Below, piece after piece: positions 42,751 to 50,855 of a stretch of DNA of 64,000 nucleotides. The notes below the pieces were generated by a model. It was not told the origin of the DNA, made no database searches, and was given only the letters and a program-made list of their open reading frames with translations. The translations under genes and the position numbers were made by a program. Every line of letters begins with the position of its first letter. The stretch's first letter is position 1. Source of the DNA: Polyangia bacterium (GTDB lineage Bacteria > Myxococcota_A > Polyangia > Nannocystales > Nannocystaceae). The stretch spans positions 207,723 through 271,722 of the forward strand of contig JAUHWG010000012.1 in NCBI GenBank assembly GCA_030424595.1. Direction: 5' to 3'.

Positions 42751-43179
42751 TCACCTGCCGTCGCTTCGCAAGGGGCTCCTGCCGTAGATCGCCCCGATCA
42801 CAGCGCCCACGGCCACATACTGGATCACCTGAAAGAATGTCCCAAGGACCAGAAAGTCGGCCACCGGCTCGATCGCGAACTTCGCCGCGGTCGCGAAGAC
42901 CATCACGGTCCAGACCAGCACGCCGAGCAGAAGGCTGCACTGGATCCCCACCCGTAGCGGCGCACCGCCCCCGCGATAGCGGTAGTAGATCGGGTAGATG
43001 TAGGCGAAGACGAGCCCCTGCGCGAACACGGCGAACATCCCCAGGGGCATGATCGGCGCCGCTCGGGTCAGCGCCCCCATGGCGACGTATTTCTCGTGAA
43101 AGAGGCCTAAGTGCCAGGTTACGGCGACGATCATCGTCGCGACGAAGTAGCCGAGGGTAGCGAGCGCAAAGCGTTTCAT
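42751..43179 (-). CDS. Small four-helix membrane protein controlled by divergent HxlR
   Basis: The 142-residue protein has four membrane helices: FALATLGYFVATMIVAVTWH, PLGMFAVFAQGLVFAYIYPI, CSLLLGVLVWTVMVFATAAK and FFQVIQYVAVGAVIGAIYG. The pattern (His/Glu after helix one, Tyr-Pro-Ile-Tyr after helix two) resembles DUF1761-like proteins, but I do not assign it firmly. Its start is preceded by GGGAGCTCC. The gene diverges from an HxlR regulator and the shared region holds two strong palindromes, so regulation by that HxlR protein is likely. Confidence 0.78.
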   Translation of the reverse strand: MKRFALATLGYFVATMIVAVTWHLGLFHEKYVAMGALTRAAPIMPLGMFAVFAQGLVFAYIYPIYYRYRGGGAPLRVGIQCSLLLGVLVWTVMVFATAAKFAIEPVADFLVLGTFFQVIQYVAVGAVIGAIYGRSPLRSDGR

Positions 43180-43199
43180 CGGGAGCTCCTTGGTCTGAA

Positions 43200-43214
43200 C
43201 TTGCTTTTTGCAAG
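43200..43214. promoter_or_regulatory. HxlR-type operator 1
   Basis: CTTGC-TTTTT-GCAAG is a perfect 15-bp palindrome with a 5-bp spacer. It lies 20 bp upstream of the membrane protein start. Confidence 0.72.
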
Positions 43215-43239
43215 CGCCATGACCACACTACGATCACAG

Positions 43240-43254
43240 GTTGCAAATTGCAAG
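43240..43254. promoter_or_regulatory. HxlR-type operator 2
   Basis: GTTGCAAATTGCAAG is a near-palindrome matching operator 1 at four of five bases in the left arm and all five in the right arm. The two centres are 40 bp apart, about four helical turns. It lies 30 bp upstream of the HxlR start. Confidence 0.7.
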
Positions 43255-43284
43255 TGCTCGTTCCACGGCGTACACTCTCGGTCG

Positions 43285-43704
43285 ATGGCGCGGAGCAAAC
43301 GGGAGGACTGGAGGGGCTGCCCGATCCGCTTCGGGATGGGGCACTTCGGCGATCCCTGGACCCTCTTGATCATCCGCGACCTGATGTTCCGGGGAAAGCG
43401 CTACTACAGCGACTTCCTCGGCTCGGGCGAGGGCATCGCCAGCAACATCCTCGCCGACCGCCTCAAGAGGCTTCACAGCGCTGGGATGATCGACAAGGCT
43501 CGCGACCCCGACAACCGCTCGAAGTTCATCTACACCCTGACGGCGAAGGGTCTCGACCTGATGCCGATCATGCTCGCGATCATCGACTGGTCGGCGACCT
43601 ACGACGCCGCGACCGAGGCCCCGCCCGAGTTCATCGCCCAGCTCCGGGAGGACCCGGACTCGCTCATGCGCACGCTCCGCGCGAGGCTCCTCGAAGAGCC
43701 CTGA
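43285..43704 (+). CDS. HxlR-family transcriptional regulator
   Basis: This is a 139-residue single-domain HxlR regulator. It begins near CPIRFGMGHFGDPWTLLIIR, with the N-terminal Cys usual in the family, then RYYSDFLGSGEGIASNILAD, RLKRLHSAGMIDKARDPDNR and YTLTAKGLDLMPIMLAIIDW. It binds DNA as a dimer of winged helices. The ATG at 43285 starts the protein just before the conserved Cys, and the upstream open frame crosses the operators. It probably represses the divergent membrane protein gene and its own. Confidence 0.9.
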   Translation: MARSKREDWRGCPIRFGMGHFGDPWTLLIIRDLMFRGKRYYSDFLGSGEGIASNILADRLKRLHSAGMIDKARDPDNRSKFIYTLTAKGLDLMPIMLAIIDWSATYDAATEAPPEFIAQLREDPDSLMRTLRARLLEEP

Positions 43705-43807
43705 TCCTCCGCCACCGGGGCCCTCCCGGCGGCATCGCTGCGGCCCGTACGTATATCAGTTCGCTTGACGTGCGCTCATCGACCTCTGCCCAGAAGAGAC
43801 CTCTACT

Positions 43808-44842
43808 ATGATGCTCGATCGCTGGATTGAAACTCACCTCATACCCCGCCTGACGGCCCGACGATGGCCAGAGCACCCCACGCTGACGCCGCGGTACGAA
43901 TACATGGAAGAGCCGGAGCACGGGGCGTTTGAACCCAAACTATCAGGCCACATTGTTCGTTGGACACCGATCGATGCGCGATTCGTCGACGGGGTCTTGG
44001 AGGCCCTCATCGAGCTCACATTTCACGACGACAAGGGTGCCACAACCAATGTAAAACAGTCTTGGGTCTACCTTGGCCAGGTCGCCGAATCATCCACCGT
44101 TCAAGTGTCCGAAGGTGTTGACGACGTCTTGCAGCGTTGGTTTCAGCTGGTTGACAGCCACAGCGCGCACTTCTGGCGGACCCAAGAGTATCTAGACGCG
44201 TGCATGGGCGGGGATCTCGTCTCCTGGCTTCCTTCGCTCATGGAAGCGTTGGTTACGCACATTCAGCGAGGACCGGCGTCGGCACAGGACCCCGAGTGGG
44301 CTCCTCTCCACAATGAGGTGGTCGTAGAGATAGGGGAACCCCGAGGTGACCACTGGGCCACGTTCATGGTGAACACCGACAAGGTCACCATCCAGAACCT
44401 CTACAACAATGGCGTTGAGGTCGTAGTCCACACAGGCGATGCACAATCCGTAGTCTACCGCGACGTCGACTCCATCCGATCGGTCATCGATTGCCCGCGA
44501 GAGTCGATCCGCGCGCTCTTTCAGTGGCTCGGCGCTGCCGCGAAGCGAGCGGGTGACCCCGTTCTGGTCGCATACGATCCCGAAGATCCAGACGACGAGG
44601 GCCAGTTGGTGGTCCTTAGCGCCAGGCTGGACACGATCGCCTGTTCGGAGCGGCTTGATCGGCGTGTTGAGCGCGATTGGTTGATGGAGGCAGACCTGCT
44701 CCCCGATGATCCAGAGGCGAGGTCAGCGTATTGCGACTTCTTCAACCGGCACTTCACAGGGTCCGATGGGACACCGCTAATCGTAAGCCCCACGACCAGG
44801 CAACTCCTTGCGGAGCGTTGGGGCCCGGAGGGCCGCTCATGA
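43808..44842 (+). CDS. Orphan hypothetical protein of lower GC content
   Basis: This 344-residue soluble protein matches no family I recognise. It is acidic, rich in Trp, His and Asp, and lacks signal or membrane segments; EVVVEIGEPRGDHWATFMVN, LVAYDPEDPDDEG and DWLMEADLLPDDPEARSAYC give its style. Codon use differs sharply from the neighbours: A/T at third positions is common and a sample block (44041-44100) is about half GC. This suggests transfer from another source. ATGATG at 43808 is the start. It converges with the RecA-like gene, 40 bp away. A role in a mobile or defence module is a guess. Confidence 0.72.
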   Translation: MMLDRWIETHLIPRLTARRWPEHPTLTPRYEYMEEPEHGAFEPKLSGHIVRWTPIDARFVDGVLEALIELTFHDDKGATTNVKQSWVYLGQVAESSTVQVSEGVDDVLQRWFQLVDSHSAHFWRTQEYLDACMGGDLVSWLPSLMEALVTHIQRGPASAQDPEWAPLHNEVVVEIGEPRGDHWATFMVNTDKVTIQNLYNNGVEVVVHTGDAQSVVYRDVDSIRSVIDCPRESIRALFQWLGAAAKRAGDPVLVAYDPEDPDDEGQLVVLSARLDTIACSERLDRRVERDWLMEADLLPDDPEARSAYCDFFNRHFTGSDGTPLIVSPTTRQLLAERWGPEGRS

Positions 44843-44882
44843 AGCTTCATCTGGGAGCTTGAGCGAGGCGCCACGTGCGCTC

Positions 44883-45776
44883 TCAGGACGGTTTCTTGGG
44901 CGGGGGAAAGCGCGCCTGCAGGAGGCCCCGAACCTTGTCCACCAGGGCGTCGAGCCGCTGCGGGTCGTGGTTGAGAACGCGGACGGCGTCCCTCCGCTGC
45001 TCGCCCAACGAGCTCCCCTCGAGCTGATATTGCCGCCCGTCGAACTCGACGAGGCCCAGGCCGAGCGCGCAGTCAAACGCATCACAGCCGCGGTTGATAC
45101 CTCGATCAAAGAGCAGATCGAAGTCGACATCGCGCCCAGAGGGCCCCACACGACTCTTCACGAGCTTGGCTCGAGCTCGATGACCGATGGTCGTGTCTCC
45201 GTGCTTGATCAGGCCCACCTTGCTGAGGCAGAGGTCCAGTGCCGCGAGGTAATGCAGCGTCTGTCCGCCGAACGTGCGAACGGAGCTGCCGAACATGACT
45301 TGGTCGTCCGAGTACGTCTGATTGGTACACAAGAGCAGCGTGTTGGCCTTGGCCGCGAGTGGGACCAACTGACGTAGTCGCGACCGAAGCAATGGCTCGA
45401 TAGGATCCTTTGCATACGACACGGGTTCCGCTGGCAGCAGCTGGGCGACGGAGTCGATGACCAAGACCCTGGGCTCCAGGGCGCGTAGAGTGGCCGCGAT
45501 CTGCTCCAGCGCAGCCTCCCCGCTCTCTGGACGGATGATGTCCAGGCGGGACGTGTCAGCGCCGCGAAGCTCCGCCATCCGGAGGTCGAGCGCGTGGTCT
45601 GCATCCACCCAGACGGCTTTGCCCCCCCGCGCCTGCGCCTGCGCCACCACATGCAGTGCCACGGACGTCTTTCCGGTACCGGGATCACCGTACAGATGCA
45701 CGATGGCGCCGGTAGGAAACCCCGCCACCCCCGTCAACTCATCCAGCAGCAGAATTCCTGTCGAGACCACACTCAT
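44883..45776 (-). CDS. Minimal RecA-like recombinase paralogue (core domain only)
   Basis: The 297-residue protein aligns with the RecA ATPase core. Walker A is GDPGTGKT at 30-37, WVDADHALDLRM has Asp60 where RecA has its catalytic Glu96, and Walker B is VLVIDS at 104-109. The L2 region is TNQTYSDDQVMFGSSVRTFG at 151-170, and KLVKSRVGPSGRD matches the interface lysine segment. The N-terminal oligomerisation helix is missing and the C-terminal domain is short. It is therefore not the housekeeping RecA but a phage-like or specialised paralogue. The ATG at 45776 has GGAG five bases upstream. It lies next to the low-GC orphan. Confidence 0.85.
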   Translation of the reverse strand: MSVVSTGILLLDELTGVAGFPTGAIVHLYGDPGTGKTSVALHVVAQAQARGGKAVWVDADHALDLRMAELRGADTSRLDIIRPESGEAALEQIAATLRALEPRVLVIDSVAQLLPAEPVSYAKDPIEPLLRSRLRQLVPLAAKANTLLLCTNQTYSDDQVMFGSSVRTFGGQTLHYLAALDLCLSKVGLIKHGDTTIGHRARAKLVKSRVGPSGRDVDFDLLFDRGINRGCDAFDCALGLGLVEFDGRQYQLEGSSLGEQRRDAVRVLNHDPQRLDALVDKVRGLLQARFPPPKKPS

Positions 45777-46109
45777 TGGCACTCCATGTGAGCCGAGCCC
45801 CCATCACCGCAGATGCATGCGAGAACCCGGTCCGAGCTCCGTCCAGGGGATAAGAAGCAGGGCATAGGACGCATTCGAGCAGCTCACCTCTCCATCGGGC
45901 TATCTCTAGTTCAGTTGAGAGGCGTCCGCTGGACCGAGAGTTCGTATTGGCCCGCGATCTTACAGTACTTTCGGGTCGTCCGACACTTATCGGGCTCGTG
46001 GCGGGGCGTTCTGGGAGGGGCTGCGACAGTACCGGACTGTACCGCAGGTTTCGGCGGCGCCGGGGGGCGACGAGGGCTGGAGAGCGCGCGGGACTTTGGC
46101 CACGGGCCG
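45777..46109. other. 333-bp gap with dispersed repeat, no convincing gene
   Basis: This lies between the RecA-like start and the AlkB-like stop. The left part (45,890-45,990) is AT-richer and presumably holds the RecA-like promoter; the right part is copy C of the dispersed element. Confidence 0.55.
46044..46106 (+). repeat. Dispersed repeat element, copy C
   Basis: This matches copy A (12161-12228) from GCAGGTTT to GCCACGG with few changes and small gaps. It ends four bases before the stop of the minus-strand AlkB-like gene. Confidence 0.75.
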
Positions 46110-46937
46110 CTAGCCGAGCTGCCCGGCGTAGTGCTCCGACGCCCCCGCGAGCTGCTCGACATAGGGCCGGACGAGCTCCTGAGCCGCGCTCGGCAGGCCG
46201 TCAAAGTCGCTGATCAGCGACTCGGGGACATGCCGGAACGAGACGCTCACCCGTCGCAGGGCGAACCCCTCGACCGGGCTCCTGAGGGCAGGCTCGGCGC
46301 CGTAGCGGACCCGGGTGATCCGGTGATAGAGGCGCTCCTTGAACTCCGGCCCGCTGAAGACCACGACCGATCGATGCCGCGTCCACACCGACAGCTCGGG
46401 CTCCCCTCCCTGCGCCGGATCGACGAACTCCAAGAGCCCCGGCTGACCGATGCAGAACATGATCACAGGCCCCGGCTCGCCGTCGCGGTGCATCCGCAGG
46501 CGAGCCCGATCGCGGGGCGGCCCGTCCCCGACCTCAGCGCCGTAGTAGTTGATGAGGCAGGTGTTCGGGATCGGGTCCAGGACCTCAGCGCAGTCGTGCT
46601 CCGCGAGCAGAGGCCGCAGCCGCCCGAGCACGGTCTCCATCGCCGCCGGGAAGCCCTCGGCGCGGAGGCATCGGCCCTCGCGGTGATCGGGCTCGGCGTA
46701 GTAGCCGAGGCAGGCGAACTGCCAGGCGCCTAGCCAGTAGACCGGGCGGGTGATCCGACGACCGCGGGCTCCGTCGCGGGAGTGCTGCGACTGCGGGTGT
46801 CGCCGCTCCCAGATCGGCGTCAGCGACTCGAAGTAGGCGATCAGCGCCTCGCCCTCCTCCGCCGACATGAAGCGAGGGAGGTAGGAGAAACCATCCCGCG
46901 ACACCGCCGTGCGACCGTCCTGGGGCTCGCCGCTCAC
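46110..46937 (-). CDS. AlkB-like 2-oxoglutarate/Fe(II) dioxygenase
   Basis: This is a 275-residue single-domain protein of the AlkB class. TCLINYYG starts the core, RLRMHRDGEPGPVIMFCIGQ holds the iron ligands H150 and D152, SVVVFSGPEFKERLYHRI holds H205, and ALRRVSVSFRHVPE holds the oxoglutarate-binding Arg. Such enzymes oxidatively remove alkyl groups from nucleic acids or proteins; the substrate is unknown. It is a different lineage from the AlkB-like half of the fusion at 29.9 kb, because segment lengths and flanking motifs differ. Helices after residue 240 form a short extra tail. Confidence 0.87.
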   Translation of the reverse strand: MSGEPQDGRTAVSRDGFSYLPRFMSAEEGEALIAYFESLTPIWERRHPQSQHSRDGARGRRITRPVYWLGAWQFACLGYYAEPDHREGRCLRAEGFPAAMETVLGRLRPLLAEHDCAEVLDPIPNTCLINYYGAEVGDGPPRDRARLRMHRDGEPGPVIMFCIGQPGLLEFVDPAQGGEPELSVWTRHRSVVVFSGPEFKERLYHRITRVRYGAEPALRSPVEGFALRRVSVSFRHVPESLISDFDGLPSAAQELVRPYVEQLAGASEHYAGQLG

Positions 46938-47094
46938 GGGCGCACCCTACTCCAAGCCGGACGCGCGCGCACAGGGTGGCCGCAGGCGCACGAGCAGGAT
47001 CTCCTCACGCAGCCGCCGTCGACCGCCATAAGCCCCGAGAAGACCGCCCGAGCCCCTCGAAGGTGAGCAGCTGCACGCGGGAGAGGCCGCACGA

Positions 47095-48111
47095 TCAGCG
47101 GAGCCTTCGAGCCCGCAGCCGGGCCCATCGCGCGGAGCTCTCGAGCCCGTGGCGCTGGTAGTGCTCGCTCAGCTCGGCGTAGCGGGCAGCGGGCGCGACG
47201 TCGACGAGCCAGAGGAATTTTTCGAGGCATTGGGGGCCGAGGTGGAGCGGCGCCTCGTCGAGCTCACCGACGTCGGCGACGCCGTTCATGACGCAGCGAA
47301 ACTCGTCGCAATGCTCCATCCCCAGGGTGTGGCCGACCTCGTGGGCGACGAGCTTGTAGGCGCGCTCGCGCAGGCGCAGGCGGAAGTCGTCGCGGCGCGC
47401 GTGGCCGATGAACTGCGGATCGAGCTGGACGAAGCTGGCGACCGCGACCCGGTCCTCGTGGATCGCGTGGCCGAAGGCGTACTCCTGCGCCTCCTCGGCG
47501 TAGAGATCGCGGACCATCAGCGCGGTCATGGAGAAGGCGTCCTCCGGCAGCCTGGCCCCCAGCGCCCGCAGCATCCGATGGGCGTTGAACTGACCGTGGT
47601 GTCGACGAACGCGGGCCGGGCCGGGGACCAGCGAGGCGAGGTCGATCTCGTCACGGACCTCGGTCGGCAGCCCGTAGAAGAGGGCGATGAAGTCGCGGAG
47701 CTCCTCCGGCGGCGGGGCGAAGACGAAGGTCACGAGCCCCTCTTCGATGAGCGGCAGCGAGGGGAGATCGCCGGCGAGGATCCCCGCCTCCGGGTAGCGA
47801 CCGAGGGGTTGGAGGTAGAGCGTCCGCCGGAGCTCCGTCGGGCGCAGTCGTTCATCGGCCTGAAACTCGCGCAGGCTCTGGGACTTTTCCCGCACCCGCG
47901 TCCGCCAGCTCCCGCCTTGGGGCGGCGGGAGGAGCTCAAAGTCACCGCCTGCGTAGAGAGGGTCCGCCCGGGGCTCGACGATCCGCTGCGGCCCCGCTCG
48001 GCTCTGCCCCTCCGCGGGCGACCGCGCCGGCGGGGGCTCTGCCTGCTCCGCACAGCCTACGAGCAGCGCGAGCGCGAGCGCGAGCGATCCGGCGAGGCGC
48101 GCGTGGGTCAT
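47095..48111 (-). CDS. Archaemetzincin-like zinc protease lipoprotein
   Basis: The 338-residue protein has a lipobox (LLVGC) and, near its C-terminus, the motif HEVGHTLGMEHCDEFRCVM at 257-275. This matches the archaemetzincin (AMZ) consensus HExxHxxGxxHC-x4-C-x-M: H257, H261 and H267 bind zinc, E258 is the base and M275 is the Met-turn. The following Cys-x2-Cys pair is incomplete, with Gly in the first position and C295 in the second, so the second structural zinc site may be lost. Archaemetzincins are usually cytosolic; a lipid-anchored exported form is unusual. It diverges from the acylase gene. Confidence 0.85.
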   Translation of the reverse strand: MTHARLAGSLALALALLVGCAEQAEPPPARSPAEGQSRAGPQRIVEPRADPLYAGGDFELLPPPQGGSWRTRVREKSQSLREFQADERLRPTELRRTLYLQPLGRYPEAGILAGDLPSLPLIEEGLVTFVFAPPPEELRDFIALFYGLPTEVRDEIDLASLVPGPARVRRHHGQFNAHRMLRALGARLPEDAFSMTALMVRDLYAEEAQEYAFGHAIHEDRVAVASFVQLDPQFIGHARRDDFRLRLRERAYKLVAHEVGHTLGMEHCDEFRCVMNGVADVGELDEAPLHLGPQCLEKFLWLVDVAPAARYAELSEHYQRHGLESSARWARLRARRLR

Positions 48112-48196
48112 CCCCCTGTGTCTACGCTCAGCATCAGCAGACGTTCTCTACCCGCTGTCGACAGGACGAGCACCTCCCGGTAGACCCGGAGCCCTC

Positions 48197-50509
48197 GTGC
48201 GTCGCAAGCACCCACACCAGCTCCTCCTCCTCGCACCGTTCTTCTCGGGCTGCGCCCTCTTTACCCTCGCCGCGACCGAGCGCAGCCACCCGGAGCTCGA
48301 CGGCTCCGCGGACGCACCGGGCCTGCGGGCGGAGCTGCGGATCGATCGTGACGAGCACGGGATCCCCTACGTCCGGGCCCAGAGCGAGGAGGACGCCTGG
48401 TACGGCCTCGGCTACGTCCACGCCCAAGACCGGCTCTTCCAGGCCGACATGGGCCGACATCTCGCCCACGGCCGGATCTCGGAGTGGCTCGGCGAGAAGG
48501 CGATCGACCTCGACGTCTTCGTCGCGTCGATGGAGCTCGAGCGGCTCGGCCAACGAGCCCTCGACGCCGCCTCCCCGGAGACCCGAGCGATGATCCGGGC
48601 CTACACCGCAGGGCTGAACGCCGGCGCCGAGAGCCTCGAGGCCCTGCCCGTCGAGTACCGGCTCCTCAGGGTCGACTTCGAGCCCTGGCGCGAGGTCGAC
48701 ACCACCGGGATCCTCTTCCTCCAGGGCTGGAGCCTGCAGGAGAACCTCGACCACGAGCTCGCCGCGCTCGCCCTCAACAACCTCAGCTCCGAGGACCTGG
48801 ACGCGCTCTTCCAGACCTACCCGAACACGCCGCCGATCGACCCCTACTGGGAGACCCAGCGGGGTCGCGACGTCGGCGAGCTGACCCATGGTTTTAAAGC
48901 CTTCACCGGGGCCCTCGGCGGGCGCCCCGAGGGCAACTCGCAGGCCTCGAACAACTGGGTCCTCGGCGGCGGGCGAACGGCCTCCGGCAAGCCTATCGTC
49001 GCCAACGATCCGCACCTGGTCCAGCGGGTGCCGAGCCTCTGGTACGCCGCTGGGATCGCCGGAGGCGGCCTCCACGTCGCCGGCGCGACCCTCCCCGGCA
49101 CGCCCGGGTTTCCGATCGGCCACAACGAGCGGGTCGCCTGGGGCCTGACCAACGTCATGGCGGACACCGTCGACATCGCCGTGCTCGAGCGCGACGGAGA
49201 GGCCGTGATCGTCCGCGGCGAGCGCGAGGTGCCGGAGCGTCGGCCGATCACGCTAAACCCGCGCAAGGCCGCGGCTGTGGAGCGTGAGGTGCTCTGGACC
49301 TCGCTCGGGCCGATCATCAACAGCGGCGGCGAGGTGGCGCTGGTGCTCCGCTGGTCCGGCCTCGAGATCGAGGACCACACCCACGACCAGCTCCGGGCGA
49401 TGGTCACCTCCACCGACATCACGAGCCTGCGGGGCAGGGTCACCGCGCTGCCCTCGGTCGCCCCGCAGAACCTGGCGATGGGCGACGTCGAGGGCGGGAT
49501 CGGCTGGACCGTCACGGGCAGCCTGCCCAAGCGTCGCGACTTCACCGGCCGTGTGCCCTACCCCGCCAGCTCCGGCGCGCTCGACTGGGACGGCTGGATC
49601 ACCGACTACCCCGGGGCGATGAACCCCGCCGAGGGCTACCTCGCGACCGCCAACAACAAGCCCTCGCACCCGTCCGCCGACGCGATCGCCACCGCCTACC
49701 TGCCGCCGCACCGGCACAAGCGGATCACGGAGGTCCTCAGCGGCCACACCCAGGCCACGCCGGAGGACATGCACGCGCTCCAGCTCGACCTCCGCGACAA
49801 CGCGGCGGCGCTCTACCTGCCGCGGCTCCTCCAGGGGGTCACGAGCGCAGGACCGGGCGCGCCCTGCCTCGAGATCCTGTCGGGCTGGGACTACGAGAGC
49901 ACCGCCGACAACCCTGCCCCGGCGGTCTGGGCGGTGTTTCAGGAGCAGCTCTTCCGCGTGGTGCTGGGCCCTCGCCTGAGCGAAGAGCAGCTCGATCTGC
50001 TCCTCGATCTGATGACCAGCGGGCGCCACCCGCTCGACGGCGACTTCGATCATTTCCTCACCGACCGGCCGGCGATGGTCAGCGCCGCGCTCGATCGCAC
50101 CTGCACAGCCCTGGGCGAGAGGCTGGGGCCGCAGTCGACCTGGAGCTGGGGCCGGATGCACGCGCTCAAGCTCAAGCACCCCTTCGGCGACCGCAGCTCG
50201 CTACTCGGCAAGTGGAACATGGAGCCCCGCCCCTACGCCGGCTCGGGGGCGACCGTCGCGGTCGCCGGCTACAAGTGGTCGCGCAAGGAGTGGAACGTCA
50301 ACTTCATGGCCAGCCTCCGCGTGGTCATGCCCCTGGGCGATCTCGACGCCTCGACCCTGGTCCACCCCGGCGGGCAGTCGGGGCAGCCCAAGTCGCCCTA
50401 CTACCGCTCGCTCTACGACACCTTCGTCGAGGGCCGGACCGCGCCGCTGTGGTTCAACCCCAGCGACGTGCACGAGCACTCGGTCCACCGCTTGGTGCTG
50501 AAGCCCTGA
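48197..50509 (+). CDS. Penicillin-acylase-family N-terminal-nucleophile hydrolase
   Basis: The 770-residue precursor has an N-terminal lipobox-like FFSGC (Cys19) and the acylase alpha-chain start LRAELRIDRDEHGIPYVRAQ, typical of the family. The autocleavage site lies at QA|SNNWVLGG, with Ser251 becoming the nucleophile of the beta chain. NDPHLVQRVPSLWY, GTPGFPIGHNERVAWGLTN and YLATANNKPSHP are further family motifs. Members hydrolyse amides such as penicillins or acyl-homoserine lactones, so quorum quenching is possible but unproven. The start is GTG at 48197, the first that includes the signal peptide. Confidence 0.92.
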   Translation: MRRKHPHQLLLLAPFFSGCALFTLAATERSHPELDGSADAPGLRAELRIDRDEHGIPYVRAQSEEDAWYGLGYVHAQDRLFQADMGRHLAHGRISEWLGEKAIDLDVFVASMELERLGQRALDAASPETRAMIRAYTAGLNAGAESLEALPVEYRLLRVDFEPWREVDTTGILFLQGWSLQENLDHELAALALNNLSSEDLDALFQTYPNTPPIDPYWETQRGRDVGELTHGFKAFTGALGGRPEGNSQASNNWVLGGGRTASGKPIVANDPHLVQRVPSLWYAAGIAGGGLHVAGATLPGTPGFPIGHNERVAWGLTNVMADTVDIAVLERDGEAVIVRGEREVPERRPITLNPRKAAAVEREVLWTSLGPIINSGGEVALVLRWSGLEIEDHTHDQLRAMVTSTDITSLRGRVTALPSVAPQNLAMGDVEGGIGWTVTGSLPKRRDFTGRVPYPASSGALDWDGWITDYPGAMNPAEGYLATANNKPSHPSADAIATAYLPPHRHKRITEVLSGHTQATPEDMHALQLDLRDNAAALYLPRLLQGVTSAGPGAPCLEILSGWDYESTADNPAPAVWAVFQEQLFRVVLGPRLSEEQLDLLLDLMTSGRHPLDGDFDHFLTDRPAMVSAALDRTCTALGERLGPQSTWSWGRMHALKLKHPFGDRSSLLGKWNMEPRPYAGSGATVAVAGYKWSRKEWNVNFMASLRVVMPLGDLDASTLVHPGGQSGQPKSPYYRSLYDTFVEGRTAPLWFNPSDVHEHSVHRLVLKP

Positions 50510-50575
50510 GCTAGCGGCGCCTCGGCACCTGGCTGGATCTAGGCCCGGCAGAGGCTCCTCCTCGGCCTTCTGCGC

Positions 50576-50620
50576 GCTCTGTCCGCTCTGTCCGCTCTGT
50601 CCGCTCTGTCCGCTCTGTCC
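50576..50620. repeat. 9-bp tandem repeat, five copies
   Basis: GCTCTGTCC is repeated five times exactly, followed by a degenerate copy. Confidence 0.92.
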
Positions 50621-50628
50621 GTTCTGCT

Positions 50629-50701
50629 GCTCGCCTGGCCGCCCTGCCCGCTCTGCTCGCCTGGCCGCCCTGCCCGCTCTGCTCGCCCGGCCGCCCTCGC
50701 C
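50629..50701. repeat. 26-bp tandem repeat, about 2.7 copies
   Basis: Two exact copies start at 50629 and 50655, each beginning GCTCGCCTGGCCGCC and ending GCTCT. A diverging partial copy starts at 50681. Confidence 0.85.
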
Positions 50702-50855
50702 CGCCGGCCGAGCTCCGCGTACTTCAGCCCCGAGATCGTAGCGCTCTGCCCTATCATGCGGCAGCGTCTGCTCTCCTCGCCCCCGTGCAGATACCGGAGC
50801 TTGCGCCGACGCGCCCCCCGGCAGGATGGCGAGAGGCCCCCAGGACTGAACGAGC

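Larger units (their letters stand above)
50510..50855. other. 346-bp gap with two tandem repeat arrays
   Basis: This lies between the acylase and the cytochrome gene, both on the plus strand. It contains the 9-bp and 26-bp arrays listed separately and no convincing gene. Confidence 0.7.
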
